Below the pieces are notes generated by a model. The model was not told the DNA's origin. It did not search any database and was given only the letters and a program-made list of their open reading frames with translations. Of a DNA stretch of 64,000 nt, positions 8,309-19,662 are shown one piece after another. Numbering within the stretch: the stretch's first letter is position 1; every line of letters starts with the position of its first letter. The translations under genes were made by a program, and so were the position numbers. Origin of the DNA: Actinomadura parmotrematis (GTDB lineage: Bacteria; Actinomycetota; Actinomycetes; Streptosporangiales; Streptosporangiaceae); the NCBI RefSeq assembly GCF_019458805.1, contig NZ_JAIBOA010000009.1, positions 124,001 to 188,000 of the forward strand, in the 5' to 3' direction.

Positions 8309-8333
8309 GCAGCTGTCCCGACCGAGGAGCGTC

Positions 8334-9206
8334 ATGAGCCAGCCCCCCGTGCCTCCGGGCCACTACGGGCCTCCCCCGCCGAATCCCTACCGCCCGCAGG
8401 GACACCCGCCGCAGCCGCCGCAGCACTACCCGCCGCAGCACCACCAGCCGCCGCCGCATTACGCACCTCAGCCGGGCCACCCGCCGCAGCAGTACTACCA
8501 GCAGCAGCCCCCGCCGCCGCCGGGCTACCCCCCGCAGCCCTATCCGCAGCAACAGCAGCCGTACCCGCAGCAACAGCCGTATCCGCCCCAGCAGCAGCAG
8601 GCCGCGGACCTGTACGCCGAGCCCGTCCTGGTCTACGACCAGCCGCAGCAGTTCTTCTCGGTCGAGGCCAACTACACGATCTGGTCACCCGACGGGCGGC
8701 CCGCCGCCTACGTCCGCGAGACGGGCGTGAGCGGCGCCCGCAAGGCGCTGCGCGTCATCGACCAGGGCAGCCAGAACCGCGCCGAGCGCAGGCTCACCAT
8801 CATGCGGCCCGACGGCACGCCGCTGTTCCTGTTCTACAAGCCCTTCGGCATGGTCGGCACGCCCGTCATGCACGTCCTCACCCCGCAGAACCAGCCGATC
8901 GGCTACCTGCGCAAGCGCGCGCTGCGCGGGTGGGAGGTGCTGGACCCCTACCAGCGGCAGATGGGCTATTACGACATGTACGGCGGGCGCATCGCCGACG
9001 CCCAGCAGAACGTCCTCGCGTCGATGCGCCGCGCCGCGAACAGCGGCGGCGAGCTGCTGGCCCAGATGTTCACCGGCTCGGACCGCTACCTGCTCCAGCA
9101 GCACGCCCCGCTCGCCGAGCCCTGGCACACGCTCGTCCTGGCCTGCCCGCTCGCCTACGACACCGGCGTGTCCCAGAACCGCAGCCTCGGCGGCCTGTTC
9201 TTCTGA
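8334..9206 (+). CDS. Pro/Gln/Tyr-rich protein with C-terminal scramblase/tubby-like domain
   Basis: A 290-residue protein. The start is fixed by a GAGGAG ribosome-binding site just before the ATG at 8334; a much longer open frame upstream is antisense to the peptidase. Residues 1 to about 95 are a low-complexity PxxP/QQ/YP tract with no secondary structure. The rest is a compact domain of beta strands (ANYTIWSPDGRPAAYVRE, GTPLFLFYKPF, VLTPQNQPIGYLRK) resembling the phospholipid-scramblase/LURP-one-related fold, where a residue pattern like IGYLRK recurs. There is no signal peptide. The biochemical role is unknown; a membrane-surface function is inference. It lies between two M28 peptidase paralogues on the other strand. 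Confidence 0.75.
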   Translation: MSQPPVPPGHYGPPPPNPYRPQGHPPQPPQHYPPQHHQPPPHYAPQPGHPPQQYYQQQPPPPPGYPPQPYPQQQQPYPQQQPYPPQQQQAADLYAEPVLVYDQPQQFFSVEANYTIWSPDGRPAAYVRETGVSGARKALRVIDQGSQNRAERRLTIMRPDGTPLFLFYKPFGMVGTPVMHVLTPQNQPIGYLRKRALRGWEVLDPYQRQMGYYDMYGGRIADAQQNVLASMRRAANSGGELLAQMFTGSDRYLLQQHAPLAEPWHTLVLACPLAYDTGVSQNRSLGGLFF

Positions 9207-9214
9207 CCCGTCCC

Positions 9215-10720
9215 TCAGCGGACGCGCTGACCGCCCAGGAACTCCGCCGGCGCCGGCGCGGCGGGGACGCGGCGGCGCTCCGCCGGGTCGTCGCCGTTCA
9301 CCGGCAGCGTGGACTCCGCGAGCGTCCGGATCGCGTGGGCGACGCCGTCCACGTTGGTGTCCAGCAGCTCCGCGCGGACGTTCCCCACGGTGTCGCAGGC
9401 GCGGTGGTAGCAGGCGTCGTAGGGCTTCCCGGCCGTCCCGCCGAAGATCTGCGCCTCCTTGGCCGTCTTCAGCTTCTCGGCGCCGGTGTCCATGCCGCCC
9501 GCCGGGATGCCGGCCTCGATGAACGGCCCGTAGTCCGAGCGGCCGTCGAACTCCGACCGGGCGGTCGGCAGGCCCCGCGAGGCGAAGTAGTCGGTGAACA
9601 CCTTCTGGATCGCGGCCGAGCCCGCGGGCGTCCCCTTCGCCGACCCGTCGTAGACGCCGCGGACGCCGTTCGGGGAGCCCAGCATGTCGAAGTTCAGGTC
9701 GAGCGCGATCCGCGCCTTCTGCTCGGGAGTCAGCGACTTCACGTAGTGGGACGAGCCGCGCAGGCCCTCCTCCTCGGCGTCCCACCAGGCGAACCGCACC
9801 TTGTTGCGGACCCCCAGCGGCCCGAGGCCGTCCAGGTCCTCGGCGATCGCGAGGAGCGCCGCCGCGCCGGTGCCGTTGTCGTTGATGCCCGGCCCCTCCG
9901 GGACGCTGTCCAGGTGCGCGCCCGCCACCACCACGTTGTCTTCCCGGCCGCCGGGGGTGTCGGCGATGACGTTGGCGCCGCGCCGCTTCGTGGTGGAGGT
10001 CGCCGTCCGGACGTGCAGGACGGCGCGCCCGCCGCGCGCCACCAGGCTCCGGCCGATCGCGAGGGTGGTGCCGACGACGGGCATCGCCACCGGCGTGACG
10101 AGCGAGCCCGCCACGAGCTTCTCGGGGGCGCCGGGCCGCTGGTAGATGACGGCCGCCGCGGCGCCCGCGGCGCGCGCGTTCGCGGCCTTCACCCCGAACG
10201 GGCAGGCGCCGCGCTGCATCACCGCGATCGTCCCCTTCGGGAACCGCGCGAAGTCGGACTTCTGGCAGCCGGACGTGCCGGCCGCGCCCTCGGCCGGGAC
10301 GTCCACCGGCACCGCGCGCGCCGTCACGTTCCCCGAACCCGAGTAGAGGTAGGAGCTGAAATCTCTCCCGGCCTTGTAGGCCTTCTTCTTGCCGGGCGCC
10401 TTCCGCTCCAGGACGGGCTTGCGCTTCTGCTCCCAGAAGTCGAAGCCGAAGCGCTGGACGACGGGCTCGTACCCCGCCCGCCGCAGCCGCCCCACCACGT
10501 ACTTGACGGACACCTCGCCGCCGGGGCTGCCCGACGCGCGGTTCCCGCCGTTGGCCCGGGCGATCGCCTCCAGGTTCTCCAGGTGCCGGCGGACGTCGCC
10601 GGGCGCCACCAGCCGGGCGCGGGCGGTCCGGGCGGACGCCGGGGCGGCGAGGACGAGCGCCGAGGCGGCCAGCACCGCGGCGCCGCCGAGCGCGGTCGCC
10701 CGCGAAACGGTCTTCGGCAC
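9215..10720 (-). CDS. Secreted M28 family zinc aminopeptidase with PA domain (copy 2)
   Basis: A 501-residue paralogue of the protein encoded at 6642–8153, with the same order: signal peptide (hydrophobic ALGGAAVLAASALVLAAPASA), PA domain (about 125–240) and M28 catalytic domain. The metal site is complete: GAHLDSVPEGPGINDN, WWDAEEEGL, LNFDMLGSPNG and CYHRACD. The start is a GTG at 10720 with GGGAG upstream. Both copies share long identical stretches around LNFDMLGSPNG, indicating duplication. The intact active sites suggest both are working enzymes, possibly with different peptide preference. Confidence 0.92.
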   Translation of the reverse strand: MPKTVSRATALGGAAVLAASALVLAAPASARTARARLVAPGDVRRHLENLEAIARANGGNRASGSPGGEVSVKYVVGRLRRAGYEPVVQRFGFDFWEQKRKPVLERKAPGKKKAYKAGRDFSSYLYSGSGNVTARAVPVDVPAEGAAGTSGCQKSDFARFPKGTIAVMQRGACPFGVKAANARAAGAAAAVIYQRPGAPEKLVAGSLVTPVAMPVVGTTLAIGRSLVARGGRAVLHVRTATSTTKRRGANVIADTPGGREDNVVVAGAHLDSVPEGPGINDNGTGAAALLAIAEDLDGLGPLGVRNKVRFAWWDAEEEGLRGSSHYVKSLTPEQKARIALDLNFDMLGSPNGVRGVYDGSAKGTPAGSAAIQKVFTDYFASRGLPTARSEFDGRSDYGPFIEAGIPAGGMDTGAEKLKTAKEAQIFGGTAGKPYDACYHRACDTVGNVRAELLDTNVDGVAHAIRTLAESTLPVNGDDPAERRRVPAAPAPAEFLGGQRVR

Positions 10721-10861
10721 AGAGAACTCCCAGGTCGGAGCGGGGGGACGTCCCGCATCCTCGCGCCCGGGAGAGATCGGCTCAAGGACCGTGGGCGCCG
10801 TGCCGCGCTCCCGCGCGGGAATCTTCCCGGCGCTCCGGGAGGGAACGGGCGGACCGCCGGG

Positions 10862-11332
10862 TCACTCGCCGTCCGGGGGGAGGTCCACCTCCACCGGGAA
10901 CCCCGGCGGCGCGGCCTCCAGCCACGACAGGAACCCGGTGAGGGCCGCCGCGCTCATCGCCAGCTCCAGCCGGCGGTCGCCGTCGCGGACCTCCAGCACG
11001 GTGACGTCCGGGAGCAGCCCCTCGGCCTCGGCGGCCGCCGGCTCGCGGCGGCCGGACACGACGAGGCCCCGGCGGTGGATCACCTGCCGGGGCCTTCTGC
11101 GGAAGCCGAAGACGCGATGCCAGTTCAGCACGTCGCCCTTGTAGCGGCCGATGCCGAGCCGCCACGCGCCGGCCGCGCCGTCCGCGCCGAGCGGCCGCAG
11201 GCTGCACTCGACCGCGCCGCCGCCGCGCACGAACAGCCAGCGCCGGAGCGCCATCGCCGCGAACACCGCCGCGGCCAGCAGGACGACGGCGGCGAGCACC
11301 CCGCCCACGTCCAGTGCCAGGTGCTCGCCCAC
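10862..11332 (-). CDS. DUF2550 membrane-anchored protein
   Basis: A 156-residue protein with one N-terminal transmembrane helix (about residues 9–27, GGVLAAVVLLAAAVFAAMAL), then a basic cytoplasmic domain with the family core RLGIGRYKGDVLNWHRVFGFRRRP. DUF2550 genes sit directly downstream of atpC in many actinomycetes, exactly as here (10 nt after the atpC stop). The function is unknown; its conserved position suggests a role linked to the membrane or ATP synthase. Confidence 0.88.
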   Translation of the reverse strand: MGEHLALDVGGVLAAVVLLAAAVFAAMALRRWLFVRGGGAVECSLRPLGADGAAGAWRLGIGRYKGDVLNWHRVFGFRRRPRQVIHRRGLVVSGRREPAAAEAEGLLPDVTVLEVRDGDRRLELAMSAAALTGFLSWLEAAPPGFPVEVDLPPDGE

Positions 11333-11342
11333 AGCGCGCCGG

Positions 11343-11726
11343 TCAGCCCTCGGCGCCCGCGGCGCGCAGCCGCGCCCGCGCCCGCCGCTCGGCGGTGCTG
11401 TCGTCGCCGGCCGACAGCGCGGCCTGCAGGGCCTCGCGGGCGTCCTCGACGTCCACCTCGGTGCCGAGCTCGGCCTGCTCGGCGAGCACCGACACCTCGT
11501 CGCCGGCGATCGAGAAGAACCCGCTGCCGACCGCCGCGGTGATCCAGTCGCCGCCGTCGGCGGGCTCGATCTTCACCACGCTGCCGTCGAGGAGGACGCC
11601 GAGCACGGGGGCGTGGCCCGGCAGGATGCCGAGCTGGCCCTCGATGGTCTGGGCGACCACCATCTTGGCCTCACCGGTCCAGATCTCGCGCTCCGGCGAG
11701 ACCAGCCCGACCTTCAGGGTTGCCAC
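11343..11726 (-). CDS. atpC: ATP synthase F1 subunit epsilon
   Basis: A 127-residue protein beginning at a GTG (11726) behind GGAGG. It has the N-terminal beta-sandwich (LKVGLVSPEREIWTGEAKMV, GQLGILPGHAPVLGVL) and the C-terminal helical hairpin (AREALQAALSAG ... ERRARARLRAAG). In F1 it sits on the rotor with gamma and inhibits ATP hydrolysis through its C-terminal helices. It is the last subunit gene of the operon, 71 nt after atpD, separated by a hairpin. Confidence 0.95.
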   Translation of the reverse strand: MATLKVGLVSPEREIWTGEAKMVVAQTIEGQLGILPGHAPVLGVLLDGSVVKIEPADGGDWITAAVGSGFFSIAGDEVSVLAEQAELGTEVDVEDAREALQAALSAGDDSTAERRARARLRAAGAEG

Positions 11727-11753
11727 GTTCACATCCTCCGATACTGGAGCGGA

Positions 11754-11790
11754 CCGGCGGGCCGCCCCCGGGGAGGGGCCGGCCCGCCGG
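11754..11790 (-). terminator. Intercistronic hairpin between atpD and atpC
   Basis: CCGGCGGGC (11754–11762) pairs with GCCCGCCGG (11782–11790), extended by two inner G-C pairs. It lacks a T-tract, so it is more likely an RNA stability or attenuation element that sets the epsilon/beta ratio than a full terminator. Confidence 0.4.
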
Positions 11791-11797
11791 AGCGGGA

Positions 11798-14133
<2,336 letters not shown>

Positions 14134-14138
14134 GGTCG

Positions 14139-15773
14139 TCAGTCCTTCTTGACGCGGGTGATCGTCTCCTGCTCGACCGCCTCGTCGTCGATCGCCTCGA
14201 CCGACTCCTCACCCAGCAGGTTGCCCTCGGAGGTCTCGAAGCCCTTCTTGAACTCGGTGATCGAGTCCTTGAGGGTGGTGAGGCCGTCGTCGGACAGCTT
14301 GCCCGTCTCGCGGATGCCGGTGAGCACCGCCGAGTTGGTGCGGTCGAGGTGGTCGAGGAACTCGTTCTCGAAGCGGCGGATGTCCTCCACCGGGACGTCG
14401 TCGAGCTCGCCGGACGTGCCCGCCCAGACCGAGACGACCTCCTTCTCGACCGGGAACGGCGAGCCCTGCGGCTGCTTGAGCAGCTCGACGAGGCGGGCGC
14501 CGCGGTCCAGCTGGGCGCGCGAGGCGGCGTCCAGGTCGGAGGCGAAGGCCGCGAAGGCCTCCAGGTCGCGGTACTGCGACAGGGCGAGGCGGAGCGTGCC
14601 CGACACCGACTTCATGGCCTTGATCTGGGCCGAGCCGCCGACGCGGGACACCGAGATGCCGACGTTGATCGCCGGCCGGACGCCCTGGTTGAACAGGTCG
14701 GTCTCCAGGAAGCACTGGCCGTCGGTGATCGAGATGACGTTGGTCGGGATGAACGCCGACACGTCGTTGCCCTTGGTCTCGATGATCGGCAGGCCGGTCA
14801 TCGAGCCCGCGCCGAGGTCGTCCGACAGCTTCGCGCAGCGCTCCAGCAGGCGCGAGTGCAGGTAGAACACGTCGCCGGGGTAGGCCTCGCGGCCCGGCGG
14901 GCGGCGCAGCAGCAGCGAGACCGCGCGGTAGGCGTCGGCCTGCTTCGACAGGTCGTCGAAGACGATCAGGACGTGCTTGCCCTGGTACATCCAGTGCTGG
15001 CCGATCGCCGACCCGGTGTAGGGGGCGATGTACTTGAAGCCGGCCGGCTCGGACGCCGGCGCCGCCACGATCGTGGTGTACTCCAGCGCGCCGGCCTCCT
15101 CGAGGCGGCGGCGCACGTTGGCGATCGTGGAGCCCTTCTGGCCGATCGCGACGTAGATGCAGCGGACCTGCTTCTTCTCGTCGCCCGACTCCCAGGCTTC
15201 CTTCTGGTTGATGATGGTGTCCAGGCAGACCGTGGACTTGCCGGTCTGCCGGTCACCGATGATCAGCTGCCGCTGGCCGCGGCCGATCGGCGTCATCGCG
15301 TCGATGGCCTTGATGCCGGTCTGCAGCGGCTCGCCGACCGACTGGCGCTGCACGACGGTCGGAGCCTGCAGCTCCAGCGCGCGGCGCTCGGTCGACTCGA
15401 TCGGGCCCTTGCCGTCCAGGGGGTTGCCGAGGGCGTCGACCACGCGGCCGAGGAAGGCGTCGCCGACCGGCGCCGACAGGACCTCGCCGGTGCGGCGGAC
15501 CTTCTGCCCTTCCTCGATCTTGCTGAAGTCCCCCAGGACAACGGCGCCGATCTCGCGGACGTCCAGGTTCAGAGCCAGGCCACGGGTGCCGTCCTCGAAT
15601 TCGAGGAGTTCGTTGGCCATCGCGGAGGGCAGGCCCTCGATGTGCGCGATGCCGTCGCCGGAATCGACGACGGTGCCGACCTCTTCGCGCGCGGCGGCCT
15701 CGGGCTCGTACGACTGGACGAAGCGCTCCAGCGCGTTCCGGATCTCATCCGGACGGATCGTCAGCTCCGCCAT
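14139..15773 (-). CDS. atpA: ATP synthase F1 subunit alpha
   Basis: A 544-residue protein with the non-catalytic nucleotide site P-loop [13 protein letters not shown] and the signature [18 protein letters not shown]. The C-terminus is extended by about 30 acidic residues ([15 protein letters not shown]) beyond the E. coli protein, as is usual in actinomycetes and mycobacteria, where this tail suppresses ATP hydrolysis. Confidence 0.97.
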   Translation of the reverse strand: MAELTIRPDEIRNALERFVQSYEPEAAAREEVGTVVDSGDGIAHIEGLPSAMANELLEFEDGTRGLALNLDVREIGAVVLGDFSKIEEGQKVRRTGEVLSAPVGDAFLGRVVDALGNPLDGKGPIESTERRALELQAPTVVQRQSVGEPLQTGIKAIDAMTPIGRGQRQLIIGDRQTGKSTVCLDTIINQKEAWESGDEKKQVRCIYVAIGQKGSTIANVRRRLEEAGALEYTTIVAAPASEPAGFKYIAPYTGSAIGQHWMYQGKHVLIVFDDLSKQADAYRAVSLLLRRPPGREAYPGDVFYLHSRLLERCAKLSDDLGAGSMTGLPIIETKGNDVSAFIPTNVISITDGQCFLETDLFNQGVRPAINVGISVSRVGGSAQIKAMKSVSGTLRLALSQYRDLEAFAAFASDLDAASRAQLDRGARLVELLKQPQGSPFPVEKEVVSVWAGTSGELDDVPVEDIRRFENEFLDHLDRTNSAVLTGIRETGKLSDDGLTTLKDSITEFKKGFETSEGNLLGEESVEAIDDEAVEQETITRVKKD

Positions 15774-15817
15774 GATTCCTCTCTTGCTCCCATTAGGGGT
15801 CCGCTCCGCAGCTTGGT

Positions 15818-16636
15818 TCAGCTTGCGAGCCGCCGGCGGACCTCGTCCAGCCGCCCGGCGATGGTGCCGTCGATGATCTCGTCCCCGATCTGGATGGACA
15901 GGCCGCCCACCGTCTCGGGGTCGATCTCGATGTTCAGGTGTACTTGGTGGCCGTAGGCGCGTTCGAGCACCGCCGCCAGGCGGGTGCGCTGCTCGGCCGA
16001 CAGGTCGGCCGGCGTGCGCACCAGCGCCACGAGGCGCTGCCGGCGCTGCGCGACGAGCCTGCCGTATTCGGCGAGGCCGCCTTCCAGGCTACGTCCTCGC
16101 GGGCGCAGCACCAGTTCGCTCACGAGCGTCTTCGCCGCCGGCGTGACCCGGCCGTCCAGCAGGGCGTCCAGGACGCCCTGCTTGCGGTCGGCGGGCAGCG
16201 CGGGTCCGGCGAGGGCGCCGCGCAGCTCCGGGGAGCCGTCGACGACGCGGGAGAACCGGAACAGCTCGTCCTCCAGGTCGTCGAGGTTCCCGGCCGCCTC
16301 GGCGCGGGCGGACTCGGCGGAGACCGCGAGGGTCTCCACCCCGTCCGACAGCTCCGACGGCTTGGACCAGCGCAGCCGGACGACGTCGGCGACCAGCTCG
16401 AGAGCGGCCGGCGAGACCTTGCCGTCCAGCAGCGCCCGCATGAGCCGCGCCTTGTCGGCGCCGTCGCGGGACGGGTCGGCCAGGGCGCGGCGCAGGCCGT
16501 GCTCACGGTCGATCAGCTGCAGCACCGCGAACAGGTCGGCGCCGAGCGCGTCCAGGTCGGCCGACGGGAGGACCGCCTCCAGCCGCTCCTTGGACTCGGC
16601 CAGCGACGCCCTGCTCACCGCTCCGGTGACGGTCAT
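15818..16636 (-). CDS. atpH: ATP synthase F1 subunit delta
   Basis: A 272-residue protein with the F1-binding helical N-domain ([23 protein letters not shown]) and the C-terminal signature [27 protein letters not shown]. It is longer than the E. coli subunit (177), as in Streptomyces. It joins the peripheral stalk to the top of F1. Its start overlaps the end of atpF by 4 nt, so it is translationally coupled. Confidence 0.95.
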   Translation of the reverse strand: MTVTGAVSRASLAESKERLEAVLPSADLDALGADLFAVLQLIDREHGLRRALADPSRDGADKARLMRALLDGKVSPAALELVADVVRLRWSKPSELSDGVETLAVSAESARAEAAGNLDDLEDELFRFSRVVDGSPELRGALAGPALPADRKQGVLDALLDGRVTPAAKTLVSELVLRPRGRSLEGGLAEYGRLVAQRRQRLVALVRTPADLSAEQRTRLAAVLERAYGHQVHLNIEIDPETVGGLSIQIGDEIIDGTIAGRLDEVRRRLAS

Positions 16637-17196
16637 GAGGTGATCTGCTCCTGGCTGCGGGCACGGCCCTCCAGCTCCTCCAGGAACCGGTCGACCACGC
16701 GGCTCTGCCGGGCGCTGTCGTCCAGGGACTCGCCGACGACGCGGCTCGCCAGGTCGACCGAGAGGGCGCCGATCTCGCCGCGCAGCGAGCTGACCGCCTG
16801 CTGGCGGTCGGCCTCGATCTGCGCGTGCGCCGCGTCGATGATGCGGCGGGCCTCGGCCTGCGCCTGCTCCTTCATCTCCGCGATGATCTGGGAACCCTGC
16901 TCGCGGGCCTCCTCGCGCATGCGGGACGCCTCGTGCCGGGCCTCGGCCAGCTTGGCCTGGTACTGCTCCAGGGTGGCCTTGGCCTCCTTCTGCGCCTCGG
17001 CCGCCCGCTCCAGGCCGCCCTCGATCTCGTTCGACCGCTCTTCCAGGGTCTGCTTGATCTTCGGGACGAAGAGCTTGCCGACCAGGAACAGCACGATGAA
17101 GAACGCGATCGAGCCGACGACCAGCTCGGCGTTGTCGGGAAGCAGCGGGTTGGAATCCTCTTCGGCCGCCAGGGTGGTGGCCAGGAGGTTGATCAT
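16633..17196 (-). CDS. atpF: ATP synthase F0 subunit b
   Basis: A 187-residue protein with one N-terminal membrane helix (LVVGSIAFFIVLFLVGKLFVP, shown only in part by its hydrophobicity) and a long charged coiled coil (about 50–170, rich in Glu/Ala/Arg) that forms the peripheral stalk dimer. It contacts delta and subunit a. Normal length; 39 nt after atpE. Confidence 0.95.
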   Translation of the reverse strand: MINLLATTLAAEEDSNPLLPDNAELVVGSIAFFIVLFLVGKLFVPKIKQTLEERSNEIEGGLERAAEAQKEAKATLEQYQAKLAEARHEASRMREEAREQGSQIIAEMKEQAQAEARRIIDAAHAQIEADRQQAVSSLRGEIGALSVDLASRVVGESLDDSARQSRVVDRFLEELEGRARSQEQITS

Positions 17197-17235
17197 GAGG
17201 GTTTCCGCCTTCCTGTCAGTGGTAGCAGGGGCGGT

Positions 17236-17559
<324 letters not shown>

Positions 17560-18369
17560 TCAGTGGTCAGGGTGCAGGGCGCCGCCGATGTAGGAGGCGG
17601 CGAGCAGGGTGAAGATGAACGCCTGCAGGCTCTGCACGAAGATCTCGAACGCGGTCATGACGATCGTCATGAGGAAGCCGACGACGCCGACACCCGCTCC
17701 GAGGACGGTCAGCTTCTCCACCAGGAACCACCAGGCCACGGTGGAGAAGAAGGCGAGCAGGAGGTGCCCGGCGAACATGTTCGCGAACAGTCGCACGGCG
17801 TGCGTGAACGGTCGCAGGATGATGTTCGAGAGCAGCTCGATGGGGGCGAGGATGAGGTACAGGGGCTTGGGGAGGCCGGGGGGGAACATCATGTTCTTGA
17901 AGTAGCCGACCAGGCCCTGGTGCTTGACGCTGAGGAACAGCATGATCACGTACACCGTGATCGCCAGCACGATCGCGAAGGCGATGTGCGAGGGCGCCGG
18001 CAGCTGCAGCACCGGAATGACGCCGGACAGGTTCATGAACAGCACGAAGAAGAACGTGGCGAACAGGAAGCCCATCCACTTGTCGCCGTCCTTGCCGATC
18101 ATCGGCCGGGCGATCTGGTCGCGCACGAACAGGTAGCCGACCTCGCCGATGTTCTGGATGCCCTTCGGCACCAGCTTCGGCGAGCGGAACGCGCGCCAGG
18201 CGAACAGGACGGTGACGAGGGCGGACAGCGCGACGATGAGGACCGGCTTGGTCAGCCAGTCCAGCCAGGACGGGCCGTCCGGGAACAGCGGTCCCCAGTC
18301 GAAGATGTGCAGGCCCGGTGCCTCGAACTCTTCTCCGCCCCCAGAGGCGAGGAGATGCGGCGCGCTCAC
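17560..18369 (-). CDS. atpB: ATP synthase F0 subunit a
   Basis: A 269-residue polytopic membrane protein with about five or six helices. The essential stator arginine lies in the segment LRPFTHAVRLFANMFAGH, followed by the C-terminal helices ending in LLAASYIGGALHPDH. It forms the proton half-channels beside the c-ring. It is first of the structural subunits, with the AtpI-type genes upstream. Confidence 0.96.
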   Translation of the reverse strand: MSAPHLLASGGGEEFEAPGLHIFDWGPLFPDGPSWLDWLTKPVLIVALSALVTVLFAWRAFRSPKLVPKGIQNIGEVGYLFVRDQIARPMIGKDGDKWMGFLFATFFFVLFMNLSGVIPVLQLPAPSHIAFAIVLAITVYVIMLFLSVKHQGLVGYFKNMMFPPGLPKPLYLILAPIELLSNIILRPFTHAVRLFANMFAGHLLLAFFSTVAWWFLVEKLTVLGAGVGVVGFLMTIVMTAFEIFVQSLQAFIFTLLAASYIGGALHPDH

Positions 18370-18481
18370 GCGGCGGTCCCTTCGTCAGCGACTGTGCAGG
18401 CCAGTCGTCGGTACGTCGTGTGCGGGCCCGGGGGCCGCGGTTTATCGGAAAGGTCGGCGTAGGTCCGCCCCGCCGGCGCGC

Positions 18482-18730
18482 TCAGCGGCCGTAGCGGTGG
18501 TAGACCAGGAAGATCGCTAGAGCAAGGCCCACCAGGATCCCGATGGGGAACAGCGCCGAGGTGCCCAGCCAGTGGTCCAGGAGCCACCCGAGTCCGCCGT
18601 AGACCGCCATTCCGCTGAGAATGTAGCTGGGAATGGACCAGGCGGCGTTGGTGAATGCCTCGTGACTCGACGTCTCGTCGGCTCCGGGACCGGGCTCGGG
18701 CTCCTCCTCGCTCATCGCAGGACGGACCAT
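18482..18730 (-). CDS. AtpZ/AtpI-like small membrane protein
   Basis: An 82-residue protein with an acidic N-terminus (EEEPEPGPGADE) and two transmembrane helices (about 33–52 and 58–77) separated by a short loop containing LDHWLG. This is the pattern of the AtpZ/AtpI family found at the head of atp operons, which aids c-ring assembly or magnesium supply. The ATG at 18730 is supported by GGAGG upstream; the second ATG (18715) lacks one. Confidence 0.75.
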   Translation of the reverse strand: MVRPAMSEEEPEPGPGADETSSHEAFTNAAWSIPSYILSGMAVYGGLGWLLDHWLGTSALFPIGILVGLALAIFLVYHRYGR

Positions 18731-18853
18731 AGCAGGCCACCTCCCCGATGGTCATATTGGAGTAGTCCAATTCCGCCATGCCTTTGCGGCCGCCGCGGCC
18801 GTCGCCTGATCCAGGCCCGACCCACGTGGGCCGGCCTGCTGGGGTCGGGCCCA

Positions 18854-19384
18854 TCACGTGCTCCGGTCGGCTTCGGCCGTGGTGCCGGCGGCGGCGTCCG
18901 CCGTCCGGCCGTCCCGGTCCGTCCGCGCGGTGCGTTCCGGCTCGGCGGCGGGGTCGGCCGACACCTCGGCCGCGGGGGTGGCGGGTCGCTGCGGCTCGTC
19001 GATGTAGAGCTGCTTGGTCTTCACCGTGTGCCGGATCTCGGCGCCGATCCACACCAGGGTCAGCGCGATCACCGTGTAGGCGAAGGCGGCGGGGTTCCAG
19101 GCCGTGACGTCCTGGAAGGCGGCCACCAGCACCAGCATCACCAGCACCTTGGCGATGTAGCTGAACGCGGCGGCGGCGAACATCATCTGCGGCGAGATGC
19201 GGGAGGCGTAGCTCACCGCGACGACGCTGATGGAGAAGAACACGAGGACGACGACCGTGCCGATGGCGGCACCGAGCGCTCCCTTGGCCCCGCCGAGCAG
19301 CAGGGCGACCGCGATGGCGGCGATACCTGCGAGGCCCGAGGGGATCGCGGCGCCGCGGAGGATCCGGGCGTCGGAAGAGTGCAT
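18854..19384 (-). CDS. atpI: ATP synthase protein I (AtpI)-like membrane protein
   Basis: A 176-residue protein with four transmembrane helices in the first 125 residues (AGIAAIAVALLLGG; GTVVVLVFFSISVVAV; VLVMLVLVAAF; FAYTVIALTLVWIGAE), then a charged Pro/Ala/Glu tail of about 50 residues. Position immediately upstream of the atp genes and topology fit actinomycete AtpI. In other bacteria AtpI helps assemble the c-ring. The tail may be a cytoplasmic tether; no motif is visible in it. Confidence 0.8.
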   Translation of the reverse strand: MHSSDARILRGAAIPSGLAGIAAIAVALLLGGAKGALGAAIGTVVVLVFFSISVVAVSYASRISPQMMFAAAAFSYIAKVLVMLVLVAAFQDVTAWNPAAFAYTVIALTLVWIGAEIRHTVKTKQLYIDEPQRPATPAAEVSADPAAEPERTARTDRDGRTADAAAGTTAEADRST

Positions 19385-19662
19385 CAGGTGCTCCGGCTGG
19401 TCACGTTCAGTGGTCGGCTCTTGTTCGTGAAAGGTATCACAAGCGTCCGGAACGTCCGCAATTACCCTAGATGTAACGGGTTAACGCGGGTTTACCTCAC
19501 GACCGTCACCTGTGTACCACGGACTGTAGCCCAGGTCAGGACTGCGTTTCGCGGAAAGGGCGGGGACGCGCGGTGTGTCCGGGACGCGCAGGACAAAGGT
19601 TACCGGCGAGTAGCCGTGCTCGGTACACCGGGGCCGGCCCGCGCCGGGCGGGGCGCCCGGAC

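Noticed and set aside
6654..8333. In-frame upstream extension of the Pro/Gln-rich gene
   Set aside because: It is antisense to the M28 peptidase; the ATG at 8334 with GAGGAG and a -10 upstream marks the true start.
8400..8600. CAG/CCG-rich repetitive DNA as a possible CRISPR or tandem repeat
   Set aside because: The repeats are irregular and encode the Pro/Gln tract of a protein; no repeat-spacer structure.
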